A stretch of DNA of 64,000 bases. It comes from Archilochus colubris (taxonomy: Eukaryota > Chordata > Aves > Apodiformes > Trochilidae). Position numbers and translations under genes: made by a program. Positions 19,601 through 32,000 of this stretch are shown here, in pieces. The notes below the pieces were generated by a model. It ran no database searches and was not told the origin of the DNA. It was given only the letters and a program-made list of their open reading frames with translations. The first letter of the stretch is position 1. Every line of letters begins with the position of its first letter. The stretch covers positions 131,328,792-131,392,791 of the forward strand of contig CM041084.1 of assembly GCA_023079485.1 (NCBI GenBank), given 5' to 3'.

Positions 19601-19883
19601 TCCCAGGCAGGCCAGGATGAACTGGATTGCTGCACAGCTGCCTTCACCCAGTCACAGTGCTATTATTACACAGTTGCAGAAACAGCTCTTTCAAGCAGAC
19701 ACAGCTGATTGAGAGGAAGGCAGCAATGCAGGAACATTCAGCAAAAGAGATGTTGGGAAGGCTTTAGCATCTCCAGGTTCTTTCCTCAAAACCTAGGTCA
19801 ATTCACAGTGTCAAAAAAGACTCTGTGAGTCCCAAATCATAAATATAAAAAAATAGATTCCTTATGAACACAAGCTTGTACCT
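16641..19883 (-). other. Convergent CTHRC1/SLC25A32 spacer, probable SLC25A32 3' UTR
   Basis: The 3.2 kb between the two stop codons has no convincing coding frame. On the - strand, AATAAA occurs at 18932..18927 (about 0.95 kb past the SLC25A32 stop) and at 16663..16658. The last lies opposite the CTHRC1 signal. Other AATAAA copies lie between. A long SLC25A32 3' UTR is therefore likely, but the cleavage site actually used is not determinable here. Confidence 0.5.
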
Positions 19884-20019
19884 TTAATTATTTTGTTTTT
19901 TAAACCCAAGTAAAAAACCAGACACGTTTTCATAAACGACAAAGGTAATGCAGCAGGCAGGAGTCACTCTGATCACATTGGGGATAATTCCTTTGTAAAA
20001 TCCATTAATTCCTTCTTTC
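19884..20019 (-). CDS. SLC25A32: SLC25A32 exon 7 (coding part) and stop
   Basis: Completes R276, then [10 protein letters not shown] and [15 protein letters not shown] to residue 320 (QNN). TAA at 19886..19884. Confidence 0.96.
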
Positions 20020-23000
20020 CTTTAAAGACAGAGAAAAAACATTTAGCTTTACTTAACATATTCTAATAGAAATCATATATAAAACAATGTCTGGCCTTTT
20101 TCTTTTCATACTGAGAGAGGTACTTCAGTTTAGGAGTAACAATTTCAGAATGATTTCTTACTACAGTGTTAAAGAGACGTAAAATATCAAATGTTAATCC
20201 ATAATTTTCTGAACATACAATAGTGTTCTCTAGGTCAGTTATATACGTGGTATCAAGTGGTTTGTTTTTTTTGTTTTTTTTTTTTCACTAAGCAGAAGGC
20301 AATTTACTATTTTTCTTCAGGCCACAATAACTGGTTAAAATAAACTCAAATTTCTGTAGCATGTTCAAAAAACCATTTACATATTTATTCTGACTGAAGC
20401 CAACAGGACTGAAAGGCTTCTTGGTTCTGAGTAATGTACCAGTAGGTGAGCTGAGGGTCAACATAACTAAGGAAAATCAGCATTTATTTCCAGAGAATTA
20501 AAGTACCTCTGCCAGAATTTTGATTCCACTGGCCAAGATTCTAAATTCTCCAGACTTGAATCAGAGTATTCATGTTAAAACTTTCCAAGACTTTTAATCT
20601 TAGCTCCCTATTTTCCAGCTTCATAGGGGCCTAGGACACCTGGAGCAATGAGTATAGATCATAGAAAATACTGGGGTATGGCATTCAGTACCCTCCCTAG
20701 GGATCTAGGTTGCATTTGTTTCATAATGAGTACAGCAGTGGCCCCAGGACAGCTGCATACATTCACCCTTTATCATAAGACTTATTAAGTCTTTCTATAG
20801 ACTGCAGCACAGCACTGAGGTATCAGAGCTATTTTTGCTTTGAACTGCCTTCAGTCAAAATGGCTGTACTACACTGGAGCAGATACGGGTAGATGTGAGA
20901 TAACAGTTCTCTGAAAGCCCTGCAAGAAGCTGGGACTAAATGACAAATTCATCCAGACCATAGGGTAACCCAGGGACACCAGTATAAATGGCTCTGGCTA
21001 GCTCACTTCCTCCTGCCATGAATCTGGATTAGCCACAGCTCCCAGCAGCACAACCCTCCTGTCATAGGTGATAACCTAAAGCAGTTCAAGTGAGACTGCA
21101 CTGTTAAAAAGCCCCAAGTTATTTGTTGAAGTGTAAGTGAAATATGAGGGAAAGTAAACAGAATAAGTAACAGAAGTCTGCAGGGTCACTCCTATTGCCT
21201 CTTTTCTCCTTAGACTATTGCTATTAGTGGCATCTTGCACAAAATGACTTTGCACAGCTACCATTTTATTTGCTCTGAGCCGTGCTGAAAGTCACCAGCA
21301 TGGAAACCAGAAAATGCAATTCTGGTTCTGTAAGACTCACTTTCCAAGATGTAAGCTTTTAACTCTGCATGCCTACCTCCACGTCCTGTGGATCACATCA
21401 AACACACCAGAATATGTATTATGCTGATCTTGAAGACGAGTTCGCACAACTTGGTAGGGATAAGTTGCTGATACAGCAAATATTTTGGACAGAGCTGCCA
21501 TTATTATGTATTCCACAGTGTTCTAAAAACAACAGAAAATACCAGGCTTGCTGTAATTATGCATTAATTTATCTGATTTCCAAAAATTTTACTTGATTTT
21601 TAAACATTGAACTAAACAATATTCTAAATAATTTGCCTCTTATAATACCCACATTTTAAAAAAATGGCTGTGCTTACTACATATAGTGCTATAGGTAATT
21701 ATATATGGTTTGGGTTGGAAGGGAACTCAAAGATCACCTTGTTCAAAACCCCTCTGCATGGGCAGAGACACCTCCCACCAGACCAGGATGCTCAAAGCCC
21801 CATCCAACCTGGCCTTGAACACTTCCAGGGAGGGGGCAGCCACAGCTTCCCTGGACAACTCATTTTCCAGAGTGTTTACAATGAATTTTGTAATTCATTG
21901 TAAAATGTGTGTAGGACCCTCTCATTCCTATCAAGTGAAAAAGTACCTTTGCCCAACTTGCATCTGTTTGCAGAGTTTTGCAAATATGTGCTTACGACTT
22001 CCACCTATAGTTCCAGAAAGACAAACATTCTCCCTCTAAAACTCTAAAAACACTTCCTAAAATGAGAAATTGGTTTCCCTACAAAAAAACAGCACTAGCC
22101 AGTTGCTTGTTTCTAAAAAGTGAAAAAGCATTATTTCCTATTACATTATATATTCCAATTAATATATCAAGATGTATATTTGGCTATTCTATGGCATATA
22201 CAAAATGGAATAAAATCCCACTTGTTCACATACCACAACACATTTCTTTTCTCAACAGTCTTACCAATTTTGTATCTGACACTCTGTTTCTGTAAGTGTT
22301 GTATCTCTGTTTCAAATCCTCATATGCCATGAACTGCAGTGCTCCATGTGAAGTTCCAAACAGACCAGGCACAAATCCCTAAATAACAGCAGTAAAATAA
22401 GGTTAAACAGCAACTCACAAAGACCATATACAACTAGACAGTGCTCATCTTACACACATCCATGTGTGTATCATTACTTACAAATTGTAATGGCACCCAT
22501 TTACTGCATGGTATGACTCCAAGACCATTCTAGATTGGTATTCTTACTAGTAAGCATCACACAAAAGTGTAACAAATGTTACTTTTCTCCAAATGACATG
22601 CAGATGAAAGGCACATAATGAGCAAGATAAAACAAGTGGCCTGGGGACTTCACAGACCACAAACAGATCTCAAAAAGCTGGTAACAAGGATCAGCTTGAA
22701 CAACCTGCAGCCTCAGTGTCTAGGTAGCAACTCTAAGCTGTTTGGTTCCCACCTGAGAATAGTAAGGGAATGACAGAAGCTGGCATCACTTCAGTGAGGA
22801 ACATCAGAAGCAAAGGTACAAAAAAATTCTTGTGATCAAGTCCTGGATGTAGGTGTGTGTATAGAATGTGTATCTATGATACATATACATTTCTATATAA
22901 AAGTGCACAATGGAAAGCTGAAGGGCAGAGACGAAAAATTAACTCATACCCACAAATTATTTCCATTAAAGAAGTAAATCTAAGATTCAGATCAGTCTGA

Positions 23001-26000
23001 ATGCATTCCTCACCCAGCTCAGAGTGTATCCTAAGGCAGCCCAGTAGAGATGACCAAAGGCATAACACAGCACTTTGGGAAATGTTCCCCATTTGTAAGA
23101 GGCAGTAATGGAGAGTAAGACTACATATAAAAATATACAGAAGTCTTTTCTTTCAAAAAGGTTGAAGTGAATGGGGAAAGCTGATACTTTCTGAAGTGTC
23201 TCTACAATAAAGAGAAGGTAGCAGTTCAACTGAGCAGGACTAGCTCCATTTCAGTTGGAAATGAGCTGGTAGCTGCATGGGTCTGAAAAGCACTGGTTTT
23301 CTTTTTGAAGAGTTGGTCACTTACACTGGAAAAATACAAATAAATGGAGAATTAATCATCTTGGCCAGAAACAACTTAAGAGCAGCCGAAAGAGCTAGAA
23401 ACTGTTGCAAAGGGACAAATGACTCTAAGAAGCAAAATATCTAATAATAATAGAAGCAATAATCTAAGAATAATCTAATAATCTAATAATAATAGAAGCA
23501 ATATATTCAAGCATTGGAATGGGCTGCCCAGGGAAGTAGTGGATTCTTCATCCCTGGAGATATTTAAAAAGAGACTGGATGTGGCACTCAGTGCCATGGT
23601 CTAGCAACTGCAATGGTGGTTCAAGAGTTGGACTCGATGATCTCTGAGGTCCCTTCCAACCCAGCCAATTCTATGATTCTATGATCTCAATAAATATTCA
23701 GATACTGAATAGTTTTATCTATTTCCCAAGATCCATTCAGGTAAAACAGAGGAATTGAAAGATGAATCCAGACAAAAACCTCTGTATTACACTAAATACT
23801 AAGCCTGGAGAAGGAGAAGAAAAAGAGAAGGGACACTGGTAGGAGTCCATTGGAATGTCTTATGTGTAAGAAGACAAAGTGATAAATTACTTCATAAAGT
23901 CCTAACTTGAAAAAAAAAATTACCAAAACAGCAGGCATAAAAATTGTACCAAGCTTCTATCACTTCAGAGATTAGCCCTCTGAATGCTATAGATTTCTTA
24001 AGTTTATGATATTACAGTCATTCAGAAAGTGATTTTTAGGATCTCTCTGATAAATGTAGGTAAATTTATCCTCAAAGAAGAAAATGAATGAACTAATCAT
24101 CAGTGACCAGTTGACAAAATGCACTAAGAGCTACCTAAAGTCCCAGAAAAAAACTCTTCCCCAAATGGGAACAAGTAGAATTAAACCAAACAGCTAGATT
24201 TTGTCAGCGCTGAGAATAATCATATAATATTGTGAAGTTTGAAGCCAAAAGGCCACAACAGAGGGAAAAGGACAACTTTGGTTTCCACAAATCCTGGATC
24301 AGAAAACTAACCGGTAATATAAAAACAGAAGAGAAAAAGAACAAAATTACTGAAAATGCAAAAGAAAAAAATATCTGAGCAAAACAAGGAATAGGAGAAA
24401 ATATCTTCTCAAGGAAGGAAAGCAAGGAGTATCTTCTCAAACATTTGCTTATGATTAGACATTAAATCCAATAAAGGTCAGAAGAAGTAATTGTTCTCTA
24501 CTTGGAAAAAATTAGAATGATGTATTTATATCAAAGGAGAATGAGGCAATCTTTTCCCCACCACCAAAAGAAAAATGTTAAACAACATTTAATGGGACTA
24601 AACTCTTAAATTTAAGCCAGAGGATTTGGATAACTGGCACTCAAGAGTCCTAAAGCATTTACTGATGATTACTGCTAAATGAGTACCAGCATGTTCAAAG
24701 TCTTGAGCTGATAAGAAAAACTTCCAAAAGCTGAAGGACTTTTAATGTTTAGCCAATATTAAAAAACGCAAGAAGGGAGTGAGGATGATGCACCTCAGTA
24801 AAATAAGACCTGACCCAGGCTCCCATTGATCACACAAAACAATGTGATGTTATGGAAAAATATTTCAAAGCAAAACTGTTTTTTTTTTCACAGTAATGGA
24901 ACCTCTTGGCTGAGGAAGTTTTTGAAATATTCCTAATCTATTGTCTTATTCTTACATTTTGACACAAAAATCTTTCTTGCCACAATATCTAATAGCATTT
25001 GGTATCTATTTTTCATCTACAAATGACACTGAAAATCAATTTTATAATAATTACACTTTTATGAATTTTATTTTCTTAGTTTTAATATTCAAGCATATTT
25101 TTGCCATGAGGACCTAACAGGATCTGTGGTTACCTAAAGTATTGTTTGAATTCTGTTGGAAGACTGGGACAATACACATAAATAATTACATAACTAGAAA
25201 TCTAAATGGCAAAGTATATAATTCTGAACAGTAGCAAATGGGGAAAAAGTTGTAATTTAAGCTTGGCTAGAGATCCAGGACAAGAGCATAATGTCCTGTT
25301 GGTTAGCATTTCAAAGGTTACCCATCACAATGAAAAGGAACAGGCAAATGTGTATAGTGGAAAGCCTGGGCTTCTTAGTAAAAATGGGAACAAGGTTAGT
25401 TTGGTGATACAGAACTCACACTACTGCCTGAACTGCCTGAGAGAGCTCATACCACAGCAGCCCCTGCTGTATGTTTTGAAAGAATGCAGCAGATTTCCCT
25501 TGTAACCTGTTTAGCATTGTCTTTGTTTGGGTTCTCCATCTGCCAAAGACCAGTTGTAGAAGAGTACCCTGCTCTGACAACATGTGCAGGAAAAGAGTGG
25601 AAATACTCTGTTATCTCCCTGTGCATCTCGATTCATCATGGTGAAAGATGATACCATCTTTTAAGTGAGTTACTTACACTTCTCTCTAGCTACTTACAGT
25701 CAAGATGGCCAAATCTCAGTTGATTTTACTATATGCAAGCACAAAGGCATAGAAAGTCACTTAGCTTACAAACTGAACATTTGCCAGAAGGAAAACAGCA
25801 TCAGTAAAAGAATAGTAAAATAAAGAGAGCCAAGTACCTTGGACAACAATGGACTGGAAAAAATATTTTATCCCCCCAGCTCTAAAATCTTCCCTTTCAA
25901 AGGTGAAAGGACAATATATTGTGTCCAATAAACCTATTTCACATGGTAACAAGCACACATTAGTGCCAGGATTTTTGTTGCTGTTAGCATACTGCATTAT

Positions 26001-29000
26001 TATTCTCAGTCTCGATGACTCTACATCTTCCTTTAATCTTCTTAAATTTTCTGCACTCCCTGTTTATATTACCACTGTCCACTAAGCACCGATTTATTTT
26101 TACTTGCTGCCTCTGCATCACCACAAAAAGAGAATGGAAAATACAAATCCAGGAGCATGAAGAGCAGGAAGAACATTAGCTGCATTCTAGACTGATGTCT
26201 TAGTAGTTAGTCACTCTAGATTAGACATCTAACAGTTTCCCGAGAGCTCAGAGATGTTCTTCTGAAGGTGCCAAATCCGACAATCTTACAATAGTTATTG
26301 CAATGATTATTTTACAATGCTTGGTCTCTTCTGCCTTGCACTTGAAGTGTACAGCACTTTTTAACATGAATATGGTTGCATGACATTCACCTTCATGGCA
26401 AACTAATTTTTAGAGCTCAGATACCCAACGGATCTATATGCCTGTTCCAATTACATAACCCCAAGCTGCTTTTTTCCCCTCAGCCTAATGTGAGACAGAG
26501 CAGGTTTGTTCCAGTCATCTGGGGGATGGAGGCTAAAGGACAAAGCCTAGTGGATGGACGATGGGGAAGATCACTGACTAGATCTTTACTGGGATAGTCA
26601 GTGAAAGAAAGGCTCCTGTCTTTTCAAAACCAGGTCAAGTTGAAGAAGAACAAGTAATCAAGGACCCCAGCTTCACATCAACTAATTTAAATAACTAACA
26701 ATGCTCAGGAGAACTAATAAAACTGGCTGTGATCCCTGCTAGAAAGATTGATACATCCTGATATCAGTACCTTTATGCTCCAAAGGACTGAAAGGAATTG
26801 CTTGGATCTCTAACTGCATTTTGTGCAATAAAGTGATAGATAGGGAATTGCTTGGACAGAAAAACTATTCTTTAGAAGACTCATCTCAAATCAGAAAGAA
26901 GATACTTCCAGATTTTCTTTCCAACTTGTGGTATTATTCTCCAAGATGCCTTTATTTGCTATAAGGAACTCTATCTGAAATTAAGATTATAAGGAAAATG
27001 AAGACATTTCATGCACTACAGCTCCTGCAACTCAAGACAACCAACAAAACTTCAGCCATCAAATTTCAAATAAAGGAGGAAAGAGAAAATATGAAAACTC
27101 CAAAACCAGGAAATGGGGGAAAGATAAAGTATGAAGAGGTGTCTTTTTCCCAAATACAGAGAAGATTGAGAGAATTTTGGCATTGAATGGAAGTTGCTCA
27201 TGTGTCTGTAGTTATATAGATCCCTCAGAACCTACCTAGGTCACCAGCTTTGCAGAACTGAGGTAATTTGCTCTTTCAAAGAAATTACCTGGCTTAGTTC
27301 CTTCTTGCAGATTAACAGGACATAGATGTGTCTAGTGCCAAAGGGAACATGCATGAACAATCTGAAAATTAACTCTGTGGAAGGACAACTTAAAAAACTA
27401 AAAGATGCAAGAAATTAGAACATATCTACATGGAACAGAAAAGACATCCACGCAGGCAAAACTGACATCCTGACAGTTTCAGTTTAGGAATAAGTAAGGC
27501 ACTATGTTCCTGTTGTCAGAATCTGGCATCTATTGGTATGGGGCATTACTAGTCTTTCAGCATGGAGGGATTATATTTTTCACTGAAAATTAAAGAAGTT
27601 AATGTTCAGTAACCAGGAAAATTCCTTAGAAATAGTGTTCTTGTTCTAGAGCATTACTTGCAGGAGAAGAGCCAGACTGAACTAAAATAGGTTTCTTCAC
27701 ACCTTCCAGGCACTGATGAACACATCTTGATGCCATGGCCTGAAGGGAGGAGGATGCAAAAAGTCCAAATCCAGTTACCATCTGTTTCCCTAAATTAAAA
27801 ACCCCTCACATACGCAGACCATATTTAGAAGTCAGCAAATTTTATGGATCTAGAGACGACAGATTACAGACTTCAATAGCTAGAGGACAAATGAGCAGTT
27901 TTAAAACTGTCCACTGTGGATAAAACAATTAGCAACTACTTTACTCACCTGTTAGGTGAGTCAGATGTCAGAAAGAGAGAGATAAGGGACATATAGGAAG
28001 AAAGAACTAGTATCAAGACAGACTGTGTTACTGTTTCCCTCCTTACACAAATTCTAATTGAGGAAGACTCCACAAAATTAATAAGCAGCTTGTAGTTTAC
28101 TCTCATTTCAGCATTATGACTCAATAGCAGATGGCTTAGCTGTAAAGCTTACACTCTATTGCTCAGTGATTTCCTACATTTCAACAGTCAAATAGCTCTT
28201 CTTCTGATTAAGCCTTTCCTCTGCAGTTTTTCAGTGAGAAAGAAGACTCACAGAATAAAAACAAGTGAACTAATACAAAAAATTACTTGCACATTTATTG
28301 GAGATGAGTATTTCAAGTCTCATCATGCTACTGAGTGGTGCCAGACAACCTGGAATTTTTCTTGGATTTTATTACCTTATATAAGCCACGTATGCCCTCT
28401 GACTTGTATATCTTTATAAGAGCATCAAACATTCCTCTGTACTGCCGCTTTGATGGATCAACACCAGCATTATACTGCAGCACAAGTCGTGTCTTCGTGA
28501 CCCATATTGGGTTTGTAATACAGAGAGTCATGGCCCCTGAGAACAGATGGAAGTTAGACTGGTTGTTATGCCAACTCTGATGTTTGTCTCACTTTGTTCA
28601 GTCCAGTGTAACACAGGCATCTAAAATGACAAAACTACTTATCCTACAAGAGTACTCATATTGCTTAAAACAGGTGAAGCTAATGCCTACCATTGTTGCC
28701 CCTCTCTGCCTTCAAAGCTCACAGCCAAGCCCAACCTCCTCCTGCTGAGATTACTTCTGTAGAGCAGATGAATTCTTTGCATATCCTAGTACATCCCTTT
28801 TTTTTGCCTCACCTTTCCCCAGCCAGTTGTGTTAACTGCAGTAGATAGGAAATATAAGTAATTTCTTAATGTATTCCTGATTATCCTAGTTATTACTTGG
28901 GTATAAAATTGTTCAGACTTTAATGGACACCTCTGTTATGAGAACTTTGCTAATAATATTAACAGATTAATAGAAGCAACCTGTAAGTAGCTTTATTGGT

Positions 29001-32000
29001 TACTGAAAATACAGTTTTAAAATAACCCATTACTATTTCTCTCATCAAACAGTAGGCCTTATATTTCAACATTAAATGAATGCTCCACCATGGTAATAAA
29101 AACTATTCTCAACTGTCTAGAATACATACAACACAGAAGCAAGTGCAAAAACATATGGCAGGGAAAACATATTAAGTCTTGCTGATAGAAGTCGTATTTT
29201 TATTTCAGAACTTTAGTTGCTAAGAAAACTTGGACCATGAAGATTTTCAAAGATCAATGACCAGTTCACTTATTCTGCTAATATTCTGCTTCCATAGGCC
29301 TTCTCTTTTTCAGGTCTAAGTGTTTAACATTTGACAAGTTAACTAGCTGGTAACAGCACCTGTATCTAGTTATATTTTAGGACTCAATATAGTATTAAAA
29401 AAGGAAAATGCTTATATGCAATGAAAACAAGGTCAAAAGGTATTTTGATAACTGCTATTTCTGAGTAAAACTGAAAATACCACAGTGATCTATTTTTAAT
29501 CATGACATCATTAATTTATTTACAGACAACAAATGACTGCATCTGGACATGAACACTTACACTTGCCACCTGTAAGAAAAAACAGCACTGACAGACAAAG
29601 GCAGGGAGCAGCATATGGAAAGGCTAGAAGCAAACTTTAATCTTCTTTGCATTTAAACTCACCAGCCTCTGCAGCTGACACGAGGTGTTCGGTTGCACCG
29701 AGACTTTCCAACTTCCCTTCCTTCTTGTAAGCTTTGATAGCATTGTAACTGGAAAATGAAAAATATATTTTGGTAAAAGTGAGACCAAACCAAAACACTA
29801 AAAAAACCCAACCATATAAACAAACAAAACCCCAAACAAGTCACTTCACATCACAGAAAACATTAGGTGTCACACAAACTTTGAAAACAGATATTTAAGC
29901 AAAATATGTTTGTTTAGTGAACCATGCTAATACATATTTAAAGTGATAAAGTATTCCTGGCAGTATCAACAGAACTGTTCCTTGAAATAGCTATCTGATC
30001 TCAAAAATCAACTTGGAAAATTATTTGATTGTCTCCTTTTTACTGACAGCAACAGTGGCAGCTATCTATCTTTTAGCTTGGAAATACATTGAGCTTTCTC
30101 TTGATGCAGTTTCCAGTCTTTGTGGATGGAGAAAGGGTTGAAAGGAGCTGAACTGACAACGGGAACCTATAGGAGAGCTTGAGAACTGAAATATAATAAC
30201 AGAGCCTAGACAACTGACAAGTGATGTTTGAATAGGGACACCAACTAATTATTTCTTAAAGAGTTTGATCAGCAGGGATCAGCAGTAAAGCAGTTCATAG
30301 TTACACAGCTAATAAGGTAGAAAAGACTGAGTATTTAAAAACAGGCTCTATTAGAAAAGCCTAAGCATCAACTCACAAAAATAATGAAAGAACTGACACT
30401 AATATTATTAAAAATAATTTAAACATTTAGCTTTAGCAGTGAACTTTATTGTGTTCTATAATTCTTAACATGTCAAGTTTAGGATTTTTTTTGGTGAGGT
30501 TTTAAGCACAGTGTATTGGCACTTTTAGAAAGATTCTTTGTGAATGATGTCACCATCTCACAAGTTCCTTCGATTTTCACAGTATCAAGAGAATGCACTG
30601 TACTTGACAAATTAACAGGTCACTGACTAAAAGTGCTTAAATTCTAAATAGCAAACCATAGTGAAGGGCAACAGACTTTGACTTACTAAAAGAATCACAA
30701 GTTTATCAGCCACTTAGCACATTTTTATACCCCCCCCCCAAAGAAGATGCAGGGTGTATCTGAAAATTACATTGCACAGAATGACATATTTTACAGCTCT
30801 ACTTACAAGAAAAAGTAAAGTCCCCAAGAAGCCCCAGCTCCCACCATGTTTGGAGTTACTCCTTGATATAAGCCTCGCAGCCCTTCATGCTTCCAGACAG
30901 TGGTCATACAGTGGAGAATCCCATTGTATTTTGGCCTCAGCTCCAATCCATCATTTACTATGGAAGAAAGAAATTATACTGAAAAATATTTCAGGAAGCA
31001 TCAAGTTCAGCTGTGTAAAAGCTACCACAGAAGTACACAGCCTCCAAAGCAAGATGCAAAAGAAAAGGAAAACCTAGCCAATCAACTCTGTTTTACAAGA
31101 ATGCAAGAACTGGGATTTATAGATTCATAAATCTAAAGTTAAAAAAAAAATAAAAATACTTCTAAGCTCTGCAAGAGAAATGTTCCCATCAATCTGACAA
31201 GGCTGACTGCACTGCTGTGTGTTTTTGGTGAGCAGAAGCTTTGTGTTTAAGGTTTTCTCTTCTTTTTAGCTCCTCACAATCTTTGCATCATATTTCAAAC
31301 AGTATGTGTGGGGTCTATGACTGAACATTTCTGTAAAGAGTTTAGACAACAAGCCTCAATTAACAACTTCTAAATTCAATCTTCACTTTTAAAATGTTCT
31401 ATAAAGCCCTGACTATTTCTAACAGGTAATATCTTATTGATTCCACAGTCAGTTGTTAACAAAACAGTCAAAGGTTATTTCCATAAAAACTTCCTATGTT
31501 CTCCTTTTATTCCTACTGAAGAGATTTTCAGGAAAATACCACATGCATGCACTTCTCCAACCCAATAATCAAACAGCTGGTTGTCCAAATATTCAGAACA
31601 CATCCCTGTCAAAAGGATAAGAAATATGCAAGTTTTTGCTTGACAGATTTCATTTAGAACACAGATGCTTATGCAACATACTATTGCTCCTACCATAACA
31701 ACAAGAGGGTTGGTTGGCTACTGATAAGGTGTGATACAGCAAATGGTGAAATGACAAGAGATAACAGAGGCTGCAACCCAGGGAATTCTGACCTGGACAT
31801 TTTCTTCACCATAGTGGCCGAATTCTGGAAAAAGTTGCCAGAAGAGGCATCTTTGGAGGTGCTCAGAACTATGACAGACAAGACCCTGAGCAATCTGATC
31901 TAAGCAGAACTTATCTGGGTTGGGGCTGAACTCCACAGGTCTGCCCCAAATTACTCTATGATGCCAAGATAGCAGCAGCTTTCATTCTCAACACAGACTT

